A DNA stretch of 64,000 nt from Collinsella sp. WCA1-178-WT-3 (M1) (lineage in GTDB: Bacteria > Actinomycetota > Coriobacteriia > Coriobacteriales > Coriobacteriaceae). Where the stretch lies: positions 1-64,000 of the forward strand of contig NZ_VUME01000001.1 in the NCBI RefSeq assembly GCF_009696325.1, in the 5' to 3' direction. The position numbers and the translations under genes are program-made. Positions 8,587-17,732 of this stretch are shown here, piece after piece. Each line of letters opens with the position of its first letter. Position 1 is the first letter of the stretch. The notes under the pieces are model-generated. The model was not told where the DNA came from, searched no databases, and saw nothing but the letters and a program-made list of their open reading frames with translations.

Positions 8587-9425
8587 TGAAACGCGATAAG
8601 GCTATCAACCGTGCGCTCTCGATTTTCTTTACGATCCTGTCGCTCGCATGGATTTACCCCGTGTTCATGATTGCGCTCAATTCCTTTAAGAAAGGGACCG
8701 CAATCAGCACCACCACGGCATTCGATCTGCTCACGCCCGAGACGTTCAACGGCCTTGCAAACTACGTGCACGCCCTTAACGAGCAGGGCTTTGCCTCGGC
8801 GTTTATGTACTCGCTCATCATCACGGTCACGTCGGTCGTGCTGATCTTGGTGTGCTGCTCCATGTGCGCTTGGTATGTGGTGCGCGTCAACAGCAAGATC
8901 TCGAACTTCTTCTATTACCTGTTCGTGTTCTCGATGGTCGTACCGTTCCAGATGCTCATGTTCACGCTGTCCAATTTGGCGGACCGCATCGGCTTCAACA
9001 CGCCGTTCAACATCTGCTTTATTTACCTTGGATTTGGCGCGGGCCTAGCGGTCTTTATGTTCGCCGGCTTTGTAAAGAACATCCCGCTCGAGATCGAGGA
9101 GGCGGCCATGATCGACGGCTGCAACCCGGTCCAGGTGTTCTTTAAGATCGTCCTTCCCATCATGAAGCCCACCTATCTTTCGGTCGGCATTCTCGAGACC
9201 ATGTGGGTCTGGAACGACTATCTGCTGCCCTACCTCACCCTCGACTCCACCAAGTACAAGACCATTCCTATCTTGATCCAGTACTTCCGCGGCGGCTACG
9301 GTCACGTCGAGCTCGGCCCCATGATGGCCTGCATCATGATGGTCGTTGTCCCCATCGTCCTCATGTACATCCTCTGCCAGAAGTACATCATCGACGGCGT
9401 GGTGGCAGGTGCCGTCAAGGGCTGA
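8586..9425 (+). CDS. ABC sugar transporter permease, MalG/LacG-like
   Basis: A 279-residue carbohydrate-uptake permease of the CUT1 class. The EAA loop reads EIEEAAMIDGCNPVQVF near residues 173-189, and the C-terminus carries the QKYIIDGVVAGAVKG pattern typical of MalG-type proteins. It overlaps the preceding permease by one base, so the two are translationally coupled. The ATPase follows after 68 bases. Confidence 0.93.
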   Translation: MKRDKAINRALSIFFTILSLAWIYPVFMIALNSFKKGTAISTTTAFDLLTPETFNGLANYVHALNEQGFASAFMYSLIITVTSVVLILVCCSMCAWYVVRVNSKISNFFYYLFVFSMVVPFQMLMFTLSNLADRIGFNTPFNICFIYLGFGAGLAVFMFAGFVKNIPLEIEEAAMIDGCNPVQVFFKIVLPIMKPTYLSVGILETMWVWNDYLLPYLTLDSTKYKTIPILIQYFRGGYGHVELGPMMACIMMVVVPIVLMYILCQKYIIDGVVAGAVKG

Positions 9426-9493
9426 TGCCGTAACTGTTTTGCAAGTTTCTGCGGCGCCCCTCAGCGTGGCGCCGCGTATCGAAAGGTAGAGAC

Positions 9494-10693
9494 ATGGCCG
9501 AGATCGTTCTCAAACATGTTCAGAAGGTGTATCCCAACAACGAGTCCAAAAAGAAGGGCTTCTTTGGCAAAAAGAAGAAGACCGAGGAGAAGAAGCACAA
9601 CCTCAAGGTTACCGAGGATGGCGTGCTCGCTGTAGAGGACTTCAACCTCACTGTTCACGACCAGGAGTTTATCGTCCTCGTTGGTCCCTCTGGCTGCGGT
9701 AAGTCCACGACGATGCGCATGGTTGCCGGCCTGGAGGACATTACCTCGGGTGACGTGCTCATCGACGGCAAGCGCGTCAACGACGTGGCACCCAAGGACC
9801 GTGACATTGCCATGGTGTTCCAGAGCTACGCTCTGTACCCCAACATGACAGTGTACGAGAACATGGCGTTTACGCTTGAGCTCAAGAAGGTCCCCAAAGA
9901 CGAGATTGACCGCAAGGTTCGCTCCGCTGCCGAGATTTTGGGTATCACCGAGTACCTCGACCGTAAGCCTAAGGCGCTTTCGGGCGGCCAGCGTCAGCGC
10001 GTTGCCATCGGCCGCGCCATCGTGCGTGACCCCAAGGTATTCCTGATGGACGAGCCGCTGTCCAACCTGGACGCCAAGCTTCGTAACCAGATGCGTGCCG
10101 AGCTCATTAAGCTTCGCCACGAGATCAAAGGCACATTCATCTATGTTACCCACGACCAGACCGAGGCTATGACCCTCGGCGACCGCATCGTGGTCATGAA
10201 GGACGGCGTTGTTCAGCAGATCGCCACGCCGCAGGAGGTCTTCAACCATCCCGCGAACATCTTTGTCGCCGGCTTCATCGGCGTGCCGCAGATGAACTTC
10301 TTCGATGCCCAGCTGGTGCGCTCGGGTGAGGGCTTTACCGTCAAGACCGACGACATGAATGTCGCACTGGCCCCCGAGACCTGCGCTCAGCTTGCGCTTA
10401 ACTGGGACGGCGAGGACATGAAGGAGATCACGGCCGGCGTGCGTCCCGAGCAGATTCTGCTTGCCGACAAGGGCGAGGAGGGTGCGCTTCAGGGCACCAT
10501 CGAGGTCACCGAGCTCATGGGTTCGACCGAGCACGTTCATGTGACGTCTCCCGACGGCCAGTTTGTCCTGATCATCCCTGTCGTCGACCTCGAGGCCAGG
10601 GGTTCGCTCAAGGCCGGCGACCCCATCTGGTTCAAGTTCGAGAAGAATGCGACCCACCTTTTCGATAAGGTCTCTGGCAAGAACCTTATCTAG
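9494..10693 (+). CDS. ABC sugar transporter ATPase, MsmK/MalK/UgpC-like
   Basis: A 399-residue ATPase that energises the adjacent permeases. Walker A GPSGCGKST is at residues 64-72, the signature LSGGQRQR near 165, Walker B VFLMDEPLSNLD near 182, and a C-terminal TOBE/regulatory domain spans about 240-399. Walker A lies about 28 residues later than in typical MalK proteins, because a lysine-rich stretch (residues about 17-43, including KKKGFFGKKKKTEEKK) is inserted in the first beta region. Last gene of the importer operon; a strong terminator follows. Confidence 0.94.
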   Translation: MAEIVLKHVQKVYPNNESKKKGFFGKKKKTEEKKHNLKVTEDGVLAVEDFNLTVHDQEFIVLVGPSGCGKSTTMRMVAGLEDITSGDVLIDGKRVNDVAPKDRDIAMVFQSYALYPNMTVYENMAFTLELKKVPKDEIDRKVRSAAEILGITEYLDRKPKALSGGQRQRVAIGRAIVRDPKVFLMDEPLSNLDAKLRNQMRAELIKLRHEIKGTFIYVTHDQTEAMTLGDRIVVMKDGVVQQIATPQEVFNHPANIFVAGFIGVPQMNFFDAQLVRSGEGFTVKTDDMNVALAPETCAQLALNWDGEDMKEITAGVRPEQILLADKGEEGALQGTIEVTELMGSTEHVHVTSPDGQFVLIIPVVDLEARGSLKAGDPIWFKFEKNATHLFDKVSGKNLI

Positions 10694-10761
10694 GCCCGAT
10701 TCAATCAGGCCCTCCTTTTGGGCGACTGCGGTTTTGCCATCCTTTTGCCGTAGTCACATAT

Positions 10762-10806
10762 AAGGTTCCCCTCTCGTCCGCTGAGCGAGAGGGGAACCTT
10801 TCTTTG
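10762..10806 (+). terminator. Terminator of the ABC importer operon
   Basis: A 15-base stem starting AAGGTTCCCCTCTCG (10762-10776) with its complement ending at 10800, then TTTCTTTG. Clear Rho-independent terminator. Confidence 0.85.
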
Positions 10807-10832
10807 TGCTGGGGCTGTCTGGCCGGTCGTTT

Positions 10833-10968
10833 GTCTCGATCTGTAACAGGAGGAGGGCCAAATTGGGCCTAGATGTTACAGATTGAGACGGTTTCCCGGA
10901 ACAATTCTGTTTGTCTCATTCTGTAACAGGTTGACCCAATTTTGCCGTCTAGGTGTTACAGGCCGAGA
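10833..10968. repeat. Two tandem inverted repeats with TGTAACA arms
   Basis: The gap 10694-11068 holds no gene. Unit 1 pairs GTCTCGATCTGTAACA (10833-10848) with TGTTACAGATTGAGAC (10874-10889). Unit 2 pairs GTCTCATTCTGTAACA (10913-10928) with TGTTACAGGCCGAGA (10954-10968). The units share arms but differ in the loops, as in mobile palindromic repeats. A regulatory role is also possible. Confidence 0.75.
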
Positions 10969-11006
10969 TTATTTGGTCGAGACAAATCACAGGCCGGCGT
11001 ATCGGC

Positions 11007-11042
11007 ACAAAAAGCGGAGCCGCGTTGCCGCGACTCCGCTTT
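11007..11042 (-). terminator. Terminator of glgP
   Basis: Minus-strand hairpin AAAGCGGAGTCGCG with complementary arm ending in TTTTTG, starting 26 bases after the glgP stop codon. Confidence 0.8.
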
Positions 11043-11068
11043 CAAAAGGATGGGTAATGGAAGCGAAA

Positions 11069-13336
11069 TTAGCTCAGGTGCCAAATCTCGTCGTTGTACT
11101 GGGATATTGTGCGGTCGGACGAGAAAGTGCCGGCGTTGGCGATGTTGATCAGCGCCTTGCGCATCCAAGCGTCCCGGTCCTCGTAGTCTGCCAGCACGCG
11201 CTCCTTAGTCTGGATGTACTCCTCAATGTCGAGCAGGGACATAAACCAGTCCTTGCCCTTGATGTCGTCGTGCAGACGCTGCAGGCGCTCCGCGTTGCCG
11301 GTCGCCATAAAAGCGGGGTTGGTAATAAAGTCCACCAGTAGCTTAATACCGGGCTTGAGGTAGAGCGTGCCGGCGTTATAGCTGCCGTCGGCGTAGAGCT
11401 GCTCGACCTGTTTGGACGAGGCGCCAAAGGTGTAGATGTTCTCGTCGCCCACGAGTTCGGCGATCTCGACATTGGCGCCGTCGAGCGTGCACAGGGTCAA
11501 AGCACCGTTGAGCATGAACTTCATGTTGGAGGTGCCGCTCGCCTCCTTGGAGGCCAGGCTGATCTGCTCGGAGATGTCGGCGGCGGGAATCACGCGCTCG
11601 GCAGCGGTGACGTTATAGTTCTCGATCATGACAACTTGCAGGTAGGGAGCCACGTCGGGATCGTTTGCGATCCACTGCGACAACGTCAGGATCAGATGGA
11701 TGATGTCCTGCGCGATAGTGTAGGCAGGTGCCGCCTTGCCGCCAAAGATGATGGTGACGGGGTGCTTAGGTCTATTGCCGTTCTTGATGTCGAGGTACTT
11801 CCAGATGATGTAGAGCGCGAGCATCTGCTGGCGCTTGTACTCGTGGATACGCTTGACCTGAACATCGATGATCGCGTTGGAGGGAATGGTCACGCCCTGC
11901 TCGAGCGCCATGAACTGGCGCATGATGGCCTTGGCCTCGGCCTTGGTGGCGGCCAGGCGCTCAAGAACGTCCTTGTCGTCGGCGAATTCGGCGAGCTTGC
12001 TCAGGTCGCCGGTGCTGCGCCAATCGGTACCGATTACATCGTCGAGCAGGCTGGCAAGTGCGGGGTTGGCTCCCTGGATCCAGCGGCGGAAGGTGATGCC
12101 GTTGGTCTTGTTGGAGAACTTTTCGGGATAGATCTCGTAGAACGGGCGAAGCTCGGTGTCCTCCAGGATCTTGGTGTGGAGTGCGGCGACGCCATTGATG
12201 GAGAAGCCAAAGTGAATGCCCATGTGGGCCATGTGGACGGTGCCGTACTCGTCGATGATGGCGACGCGCGGGTCGCCATGCTCGGCCTTGGCAATCTCAT
12301 CGAGCTTGACGATGATGTCGGCGATGACAGGGGAGACCTTCTGCAGGCTGGTGAGCGGCCATTTCTCGAGCGCCTCGGCAAGGATCGTGTGGTTGGTGTA
12401 GGCGACCATGGATCGCACGATGGTAACGGCTTCGTCAAACTCGATGTCGTGCTCGGTGGTGAGCAGCCGGATGAGCTCGGGAATGACCATGGTGGGGTGC
12501 GTATCGTTGATCTGGACCACGGCGTAGTCGGCCAGATCGTGCAGGTTGCTGCCGCGTTCTACGGCCTCGTCGATCAGGAGCTGGGCGGCATTGCTCACCA
12601 TGAAGTACTCCTGGTAGATGCGAAGCAGGCGGCCCTGCTCATCGGAATCATCCGGATAGAGGAACAGGGTGAGGTTCTTGGCGATCTTGGTCTTGTCGAA
12701 GTCGATGGAGCTGCCGGGGACCAGGCCCTCGTCGACACTTGCCAGGTCAAACAGGCGCAGGCGGTTCTTGGTGGGCTGGCCATAACCGGGCACATCGATG
12801 TTGACGAGCTTGGAGGTGACGGCAAAATCACCGAACTCGACGGTGTAGGAGCGGTCGTCATCGATCAGGATGTCCTGCTCGCCGAGCCACTCGTCAGGGA
12901 CGGCCTTCTGCTGGTTGTCGGCAAAGCGCTGGCGGAACAGGCCGTAATGGTAGTTGAGGCCCACGCCGTCACCGGTGAGGCCCAGCGTGGCAATGGAATC
13001 CAGGAAGCATGCGGCCAGACGACCCAAGCCGCCGTTGCCGAGCGAAGGCTCGACCTCAAACTCCTCGATCTTGTTGAGGTCGTGGCCGGCGGCGACGAGC
13101 TGGTCCTTAACCTCGTCATAGATGCCGAGGTCGATCATATTGTTGATGAGCAGCTTGCCGATCAAAAACTCGGCAGAGATGTAGTAGAGCTTTTTCTTGC
13201 CGTTGTTGAGCGGACAGGCGGCAGAGCGCTCCTGCACGAGCTTGACCAGCAGCTTATAAATACGACGGTCATCGAGCTGCTCGAGCGAGGTGCCAAAGGA
13301 CTGCTCGGCGAGTTCTGCGAGGCTTATACGGGGCAT
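11069..13336 (-). CDS. glgP: Glycogen/maltodextrin phosphorylase
   Basis: A 755-residue GT35 phosphorylase that releases glucose-1-phosphate from alpha-1,4-glucans. The pyridoxal phosphate region EASGTSNMKFMLNGA is present with the cofactor lysine, and VEPSLGNGGLGRLAACF is the conserved N-terminal glycine-rich stretch. Length is near that of bacterial homologues (750-830). GGAGG lies just before the ATG. It lies downstream of malQ on the same strand, separated by a terminator-like hairpin. With malQ and the ABC importer it forms an alpha-glucan processing block. Confidence 0.96.
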   Translation of the reverse strand: MPRISLAELAEQSFGTSLEQLDDRRIYKLLVKLVQERSAACPLNNGKKKLYYISAEFLIGKLLINNMIDLGIYDEVKDQLVAAGHDLNKIEEFEVEPSLGNGGLGRLAACFLDSIATLGLTGDGVGLNYHYGLFRQRFADNQQKAVPDEWLGEQDILIDDDRSYTVEFGDFAVTSKLVNIDVPGYGQPTKNRLRLFDLASVDEGLVPGSSIDFDKTKIAKNLTLFLYPDDSDEQGRLLRIYQEYFMVSNAAQLLIDEAVERGSNLHDLADYAVVQINDTHPTMVIPELIRLLTTEHDIEFDEAVTIVRSMVAYTNHTILAEALEKWPLTSLQKVSPVIADIIVKLDEIAKAEHGDPRVAIIDEYGTVHMAHMGIHFGFSINGVAALHTKILEDTELRPFYEIYPEKFSNKTNGITFRRWIQGANPALASLLDDVIGTDWRSTGDLSKLAEFADDKDVLERLAATKAEAKAIMRQFMALEQGVTIPSNAIIDVQVKRIHEYKRQQMLALYIIWKYLDIKNGNRPKHPVTIIFGGKAAPAYTIAQDIIHLILTLSQWIANDPDVAPYLQVVMIENYNVTAAERVIPAADISEQISLASKEASGTSNMKFMLNGALTLCTLDGANVEIAELVGDENIYTFGASSKQVEQLYADGSYNAGTLYLKPGIKLLVDFITNPAFMATGNAERLQRLHDDIKGKDWFMSLLDIEEYIQTKERVLADYEDRDAWMRKALINIANAGTFSSDRTISQYNDEIWHLS

Positions 13337-13376
13337 GTTTCCTCCTGTGGTGAGTCGACTACATGTCAGAAATTCA

Positions 13377-13425
13377 AAAGAAGCCCGCGCGAGGGATTGG
13401 GATGGCCTCGCGCGGGAAAAGCGGT
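13377..13425 (-). terminator. Terminator-like hairpin between malQ and glgP
   Basis: Read on the minus strand, CCCGCGCGAGG pairs with CCTCGCGCGGG across a short loop, followed by CTTCTTTT. It should reduce readthrough from malQ into glgP. Confidence 0.75.
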
Positions 13426-13464
13426 CGCGTCCACACGGTGGGGTGGGGTCGGGCGCGGTGGCTC

Positions 13465-14970
13465 CTATTGGGGAAGCTCGATTTCGGCTTCCGACGGGAT
13501 GCGGAAGTAGGTCTCGGTCCAGTCGGTGAGCTTGCGCTCGAGTTCGCGGGTGATGGCGCCATCAAGCATGCGCCACGTCCAGTTACCGCCCAGGGTGGCG
13601 GGGGTGTTAATGCGCGCCTCGTTGCCCAGATTGAGCAGGTCCTGCATGGTGTAGATACAGGTATCGCTCACGCTGGCGGCGATGGTGCGGTTGAGCGCGT
13701 CGGCCATGGACTCGCCTGCCTGCTGGTGGGTATACAGGGCCGCCTGCTCGCGCTGACGCGGGGTGGCCGTCCCCTCATACCAGCCGCGTGCCGTTTCGTT
13801 GTCATGCGTTCCGACGTAGGCGACGGTGTTGGCAATGTAGTTGTGGGGCAGATAGTAGGAGTTGCTGCCTTCAAAAGCGAACTGCAGAATCTTCATGCCG
13901 GGGAAGCCCGTGGTGTCGCGCATGTCGATGACGCCGGGGGTAAGAAAGCCCAGGTCTTCGGCAATGATGGGAAGCGTGCCGAGCTTTTCCTCGAGCACCT
14001 TGAAGAGCTTGAGGCCGGGTCCCTGCGTCCATGAACCATATGACGAATCGGGAGAGGAGAACGGCACCTCCCAAAAGGCTTCAAAGCCGCGGAAGTGGTC
14101 CAGACGGATGATGTCGTACATGTCGAGGGCAGCACGGACGCGGTCTTCCCACCAGGAGAAGCCGTCTGCTTCCATAGCATCCCAGTCATAGATGGGGTTG
14201 CCCCAGTACTGGCCGGTGGCCGAGAACTGATCAGGCGGCGTTCCCGCGACGCTGACGGGATTGCCGGCGGCGTCGATCTTAAAGAGCTCGGGCGTGGCCC
14301 ACATCTCGACGGAGTCGCGCGAGACATAGATGGGCAGGTCGCCGATGATCAGGATGTCGTGCTCGTTGGCATAGGCCTTGAGGCGGCTCCACTGGCGATC
14401 GAAGAAATACTGCGTCATCTGGTGGTAGAGCATGCGCTCGGGATGGGTGGCGCAGACCTTGGCGGATGCCGCGCCGCGGCGGCGGAGCTCCTCGGGCCAC
14501 TCCCAAAAGGCTTTGAGTCCGCACTCCTCCTTCACGGTCATAAACTCGCAGTAGGGAATGAGCCAGTCCTCGTTTGCCTGGATAAAGTCGTCGAAATCGG
14601 CCGGCTTGTCGGCAGCAAAGCGCTCAGCGGCTCGATCGAGAATCTGACGGCGGCCAACAAAGATGGCGCCGTAGTCGACGTTGCTGGGGTCGGAACCAAG
14701 GAAGACGCCGTCGATGTCACGCTGCTCCAGATAGCCGGCTTCGATAAGCTCGGCAAAGTCGATCAAGTTGGGGTTGCCTGCGCGGGCCGAGAACGACTGA
14801 TAGGGCGAATCGCCATAGCTGGTCGTCGTAAGGGGCAGGATTTGCCAGTAATGTTGTTTGCACGAGGCGAGAAAATCGACGAAGTCGTAGGCATTCCAGC
14901 CAAAGCCGCCGATTCCGTATGGTCCGGGCAGAGATGAGACGGGCATGAGGACGCCGCTTGCACGCTCCAT
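13465..14970 (-). CDS. malQ: 4-alpha-glucanotransferase (amylomaltase)
   Basis: A 501-residue GH77 enzyme that moves maltosyl units between maltodextrins, making substrates for GlgP. The nucleophile region reads IIRLDHFRGFEAFWE, the acid/base region IIAEDLGFLTPGV, and the stabilising region YVGTHDNETARG. The start MERASGVLMPVSSLPG matches the family N-terminus and gives the usual ~500-residue length. The open frame runs 54 codons further upstream, but that stretch contains a palindromic operator and has no homology, so it is taken as leader. Confidence 0.93.
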   Translation of the reverse strand: MERASGVLMPVSSLPGPYGIGGFGWNAYDFVDFLASCKQHYWQILPLTTTSYGDSPYQSFSARAGNPNLIDFAELIEAGYLEQRDIDGVFLGSDPSNVDYGAIFVGRRQILDRAAERFAADKPADFDDFIQANEDWLIPYCEFMTVKEECGLKAFWEWPEELRRRGAASAKVCATHPERMLYHQMTQYFFDRQWSRLKAYANEHDILIIGDLPIYVSRDSVEMWATPELFKIDAAGNPVSVAGTPPDQFSATGQYWGNPIYDWDAMEADGFSWWEDRVRAALDMYDIIRLDHFRGFEAFWEVPFSSPDSSYGSWTQGPGLKLFKVLEEKLGTLPIIAEDLGFLTPGVIDMRDTTGFPGMKILQFAFEGSNSYYLPHNYIANTVAYVGTHDNETARGWYEGTATPRQREQAALYTHQQAGESMADALNRTIAASVSDTCIYTMQDLLNLGNEARINTPATLGGNWTWRMLDGAITRELERKLTDWTETYFRIPSEAEIELPQ

Positions 14971-15059
14971 GAATGCGCTCACCAACCTTCTTGTTGTGGG
15001 GTCGGCCTGCCGATGGGTGTGCAGTCCGCCTCCGATGTTCTGATTCGATACACCTATTG

Positions 15060-15084
15060 TATACATGTTGTTTAAACATGTATA
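15060..15084. promoter_or_regulatory. Palindromic operator upstream of malQ
   Basis: Perfect 10-base arms TATACATGTT (15060-15069) and AACATGTATA (15075-15084) around GTTTA, so that GTTTAAAC lies at the centre. It is about 90 bases before the malQ start. The core matches the GTTTAAAC sites near the PTS/GntR pair. Confidence 0.6.
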
Positions 15085-15130
15085 GGCAAGATAAATAAGT
15101 TGGTCGATTTTCGGCGAATGGTTACATGCC

Positions 15131-15168
15131 ATGAAAAAGCCCCGGTCTCACATCGTGAGATCGGGGCA
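15131..15168 (-). terminator. Terminator of galE
   Basis: Minus-strand hairpin GCCCCGATCTCAC with complementary arm GTGAGACCGGGGC and a TTTTTC tail, 22 bases after the galE stop codon. Confidence 0.8.
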
Positions 15169-15189
15169 AGAACGGTGTGTAGGTTTTTG

Positions 15190-16251
15190 CTACTCGGCGT
15201 CGGCGAAGCCGTTGGGGTTGTGGCTCTGCCAGTTCCAGCTGTCGCGGCACATGTCTGCGATGTCGTACTGTGCCTTCCAACCCATCATGCGCTCGGCCTT
15301 GGAGGCATCACACCAGTTGGCGGCGATGTCGCCGGCGCGGCGCTCGCGAATCACGTAGGGCAGCTCTTTGCCACAGGCCTTGGAGAAGGCGGCGACGACC
15401 TCGAGCACCGAGGTGCCGGTGCCGGTGCCCAGGTTAAAGATCTCAACGCCGGTCTTGCCGTTCATCCAGTTGAGGGCGGCCACATGGCCCGATGCCAGGT
15501 CGCACACATGGATGTAATCGCGCACGCCGGTGCCGTCGGGGGTGGGGTAGTCGTTGCCAAAGACCTGAACGGCCTCGAGCTTGCCCACGGCAACCTGCGC
15601 GACATAAGGCACCAGGTTGTTGGGGATGCCCTTGGGGTCCTCGCCGATCAGGCCCGACGGATGTGCGCCGATGGGGTTGAAGTAGCGGAGCAGCACAACG
15701 TTCCACTCGGGGTCGGCGGTGTGAACGTCCATAAGGATCTGCTCAATCATCCACTTGGTCCAGCCATAGGGGTTGGTCGCGGGCTTCTTGGGGTCTTCCT
15801 CGGTGACGGGCGGGTTATCCGGATCGCCGTAGACGGTCGAGGAGCTCGAGAAGATGATGGACTTGCAGCCATGGTTGCGCATAACGTCGACGAGCACCAG
15901 GGTGTTCTCGATGTTGTTGTGGTAGTACTCGACGGGCTTGCTCACCGACTCGCCGACGGCCTTAAAGCCGGCGAAGTGGATGACGCGGTCGATCTGATGG
16001 GTATCGAAGATCTTGTTCATGGCATCGCGGTCGAGCACGTTGGCCTCGTAGAAGGTGAGGTTCTTGGCGGCCTTGTCGCCCACGATGGTCTTGACACGGT
16101 CGACGGCGACGGCGCTGGAGTTGGAGAGGTCGTCGACGATGACGACCTGGTAGCCACCCTCGAGCAGCTGAACGACGGTGTGCGAGCCGATAAAGCCGGC
16201 GCCACCGGTTACGAGGACGCAGGTGTCTTTGGGGTCGAGTGCTTTGGACAT
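15190..16251 (-). CDS. galE: UDP-glucose 4-epimerase
   Basis: A 353-residue short-chain dehydrogenase-like epimerase interconverting UDP-glucose and UDP-galactose. The NAD-binding motif GGAGFIGS is near residues 16-23, the catalytic pair is in NPYGWTKW (Tyr and Lys), and FNLGTGTGTSVLEVV is conserved near the C-terminus. TAGGAG precedes the ATG at 16251; the frame stays open upstream for about 90 codons, but that part has no family similarity. It supplies UDP-galactose for envelope glycans or Leloir metabolism; no galK or galT is present in the window. Confidence 0.95.
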   Translation of the reverse strand: MSKALDPKDTCVLVTGGAGFIGSHTVVQLLEGGYQVVIVDDLSNSSAVAVDRVKTIVGDKAAKNLTFYEANVLDRDAMNKIFDTHQIDRVIHFAGFKAVGESVSKPVEYYHNNIENTLVLVDVMRNHGCKSIIFSSSSTVYGDPDNPPVTEEDPKKPATNPYGWTKWMIEQILMDVHTADPEWNVVLLRYFNPIGAHPSGLIGEDPKGIPNNLVPYVAQVAVGKLEAVQVFGNDYPTPDGTGVRDYIHVCDLASGHVAALNWMNGKTGVEIFNLGTGTGTSVLEVVAAFSKACGKELPYVIRERRAGDIAANWCDASKAERMMGWKAQYDIADMCRDSWNWQSHNPNGFADAE

Positions 16252-16517
16252 GTAGTCTCCTATCGAATCAGGAACACTTCCTGAGGGAGTATAGCGCAGG
16301 CAGGGGCACCCAAAACGTGCAGGGCAGGAAAAGCAGACGAACATGCTAACGTACTCATGGAAATGTTTGGCGTGGGCATAACCTTGACTTTGACGTTTGC
16401 ATACGAGCCGCCGACCATGGGGTTTCCTGCCGTTCGTGGAAATCGTTGGGACGAGCGCGATGTACGCTAATATGTATGAGTTGAGCGACATATAAATAAA
16501 CATGTAACGGAGTAGAT

Positions 16518-17723
16518 ATGTCACCAAACAGCGATTCCATCCTTTCCCAGGAGCTTTCGCGTCGCACTGCCCTCAAGGCCTTGTTCGGCGCCGCTTCTGC
16601 AGCCGTTCTTTTTGGTCTGCCCGCTCGCGCCCATGCTGCGGAGGCCACCAAGGAAACCACCGACAAGCTCAATGCGGCCCAGGCTCAGCTTGACGAGGTC
16701 CAGGCCCAGCTCGACAGCATCGCAAATGAATACGCGGCGCTGGCTAACAAGAACGCCCAGACCCTCAACGATATCGAGAGCGTACAGGGCCAGATTGACA
16801 GCACGCAGGCGCAGATTGACGAAAAGAAGGCCGAGCTCAAAAAGAAGCGCGGCGATCTTTCCGATCGCGTTTCCGCCAACTATAAGTCGGGCGGCACCAA
16901 CATCCTGTCGCTGCTGCTCGCCTCGGGCTCGTTTGAGGAGCTCGTCGCCAATGCGCACTATGTTGAGAAGATCAACAAGAGCGACCGCGACGCCATCGAG
17001 GATATCCAGACCATCCAGAAAGAGCTCGATACGCAGAAGTCCGAGCTCGAGTCGCAAAAAGCCGACTTGGAGAAGCTTAAGGACCAGCAGACTGCTCAGA
17101 TGCAGGACATGCAGGCCAAGCAGCAGGAGGTCCAGACGGTTCTGAACGGCCTCTCCGACGATGTCAAGGAGCTCATGGCTCAGCGCGATTCCGAGATTCT
17201 CGCTGCCGCCCAGGCTGAGGAGGCTGCCAAGAAGGCTGCCGCTGCTGCGGCTGCCGCAAACAAGAACAATTCCTACTCGGGTGGTTCGAGCTCGGGTGGC
17301 GGATCGTATGCGCCCGGAAATCCGCAACAGAATGCCGGCTCGGGCAAGCAGCAGGCTGTCGTCAACGCATGCTACTCCACGCCTTCGCCTGGCCTGAACT
17401 GGTGCGCCGCCTGGGTCACCAACGTCTTCCGCAACGCCGGCGTGGGCTACTTTGGCGGCAACGCGTGCGACATGTTTAACGCCTGGTGCTACAGCTCCGA
17501 TCGTTCGGCGCTGCAGGTGGGCATGATCGTGGCCGACTCGTCGCACAGTGGCACCGGTATGCCGGGTCTGCTGTACGGACATGTGGGCATCTATGTTGGC
17601 GGCGGCATCGTTATGAGCAACGAAGGCGCCATCACGTCGAGGTCGCTTGACTCGTTCATTAGCTTTTACGGTACTGGCTCTGGTGTGCGCTGGGGCTGGC
17701 TCGGCGGTATCGCGCTGTCGTAG
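16518..17723 (+). CDS. Secreted coiled-coil protein with C-terminal CHAP/NlpC-like cysteine peptidase
   Basis: A 401-residue cell-wall hydrolase candidate. A Tat-like signal (Arg15-Arg16, hydrophobic core, cleavage near AHA-AE at 40) leads into a long Gln/Lys/Glu-rich coiled coil (about 45-240), then an Ala run, a Gly/Ser linker, and a catalytic domain (about 275-401) with Cys296 in GLNWCAAWV and His355 in YGHVGIYVGG. The layout resembles PcsB/CwlO-type peptidoglycan hydrolases, whose coiled coil holds the enzyme inactive until a partner such as FtsEX releases it. No ftsEX is nearby. CGGAGTAG precedes the ATG. Confidence 0.85.
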   Translation: MSPNSDSILSQELSRRTALKALFGAASAAVLFGLPARAHAAEATKETTDKLNAAQAQLDEVQAQLDSIANEYAALANKNAQTLNDIESVQGQIDSTQAQIDEKKAELKKKRGDLSDRVSANYKSGGTNILSLLLASGSFEELVANAHYVEKINKSDRDAIEDIQTIQKELDTQKSELESQKADLEKLKDQQTAQMQDMQAKQQEVQTVLNGLSDDVKELMAQRDSEILAAAQAEEAAKKAAAAAAAANKNNSYSGGSSSGGGSYAPGNPQQNAGSGKQQAVVNACYSTPSPGLNWCAAWVTNVFRNAGVGYFGGNACDMFNAWCYSSDRSALQVGMIVADSSHSGTGMPGLLYGHVGIYVGGGIVMSNEGAITSRSLDSFISFYGTGSGVRWGWLGGIALS

Positions 17724-17732
17724 CTGCGGCTT

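Noticed and set aside
11636-13510. 624-codon plus-strand frame opposite glgP
   Set aside because: Antisense of glgP; its Val/Asp/Gly-rich low-complexity product matches no family.
14971-15132. N-terminal extension of MalQ by 54 codons
   Set aside because: The stretch contains the palindromic operator at 15060-15084 and lacks similarity to MalQ, whose family N-terminus begins at the ATG at 14970.
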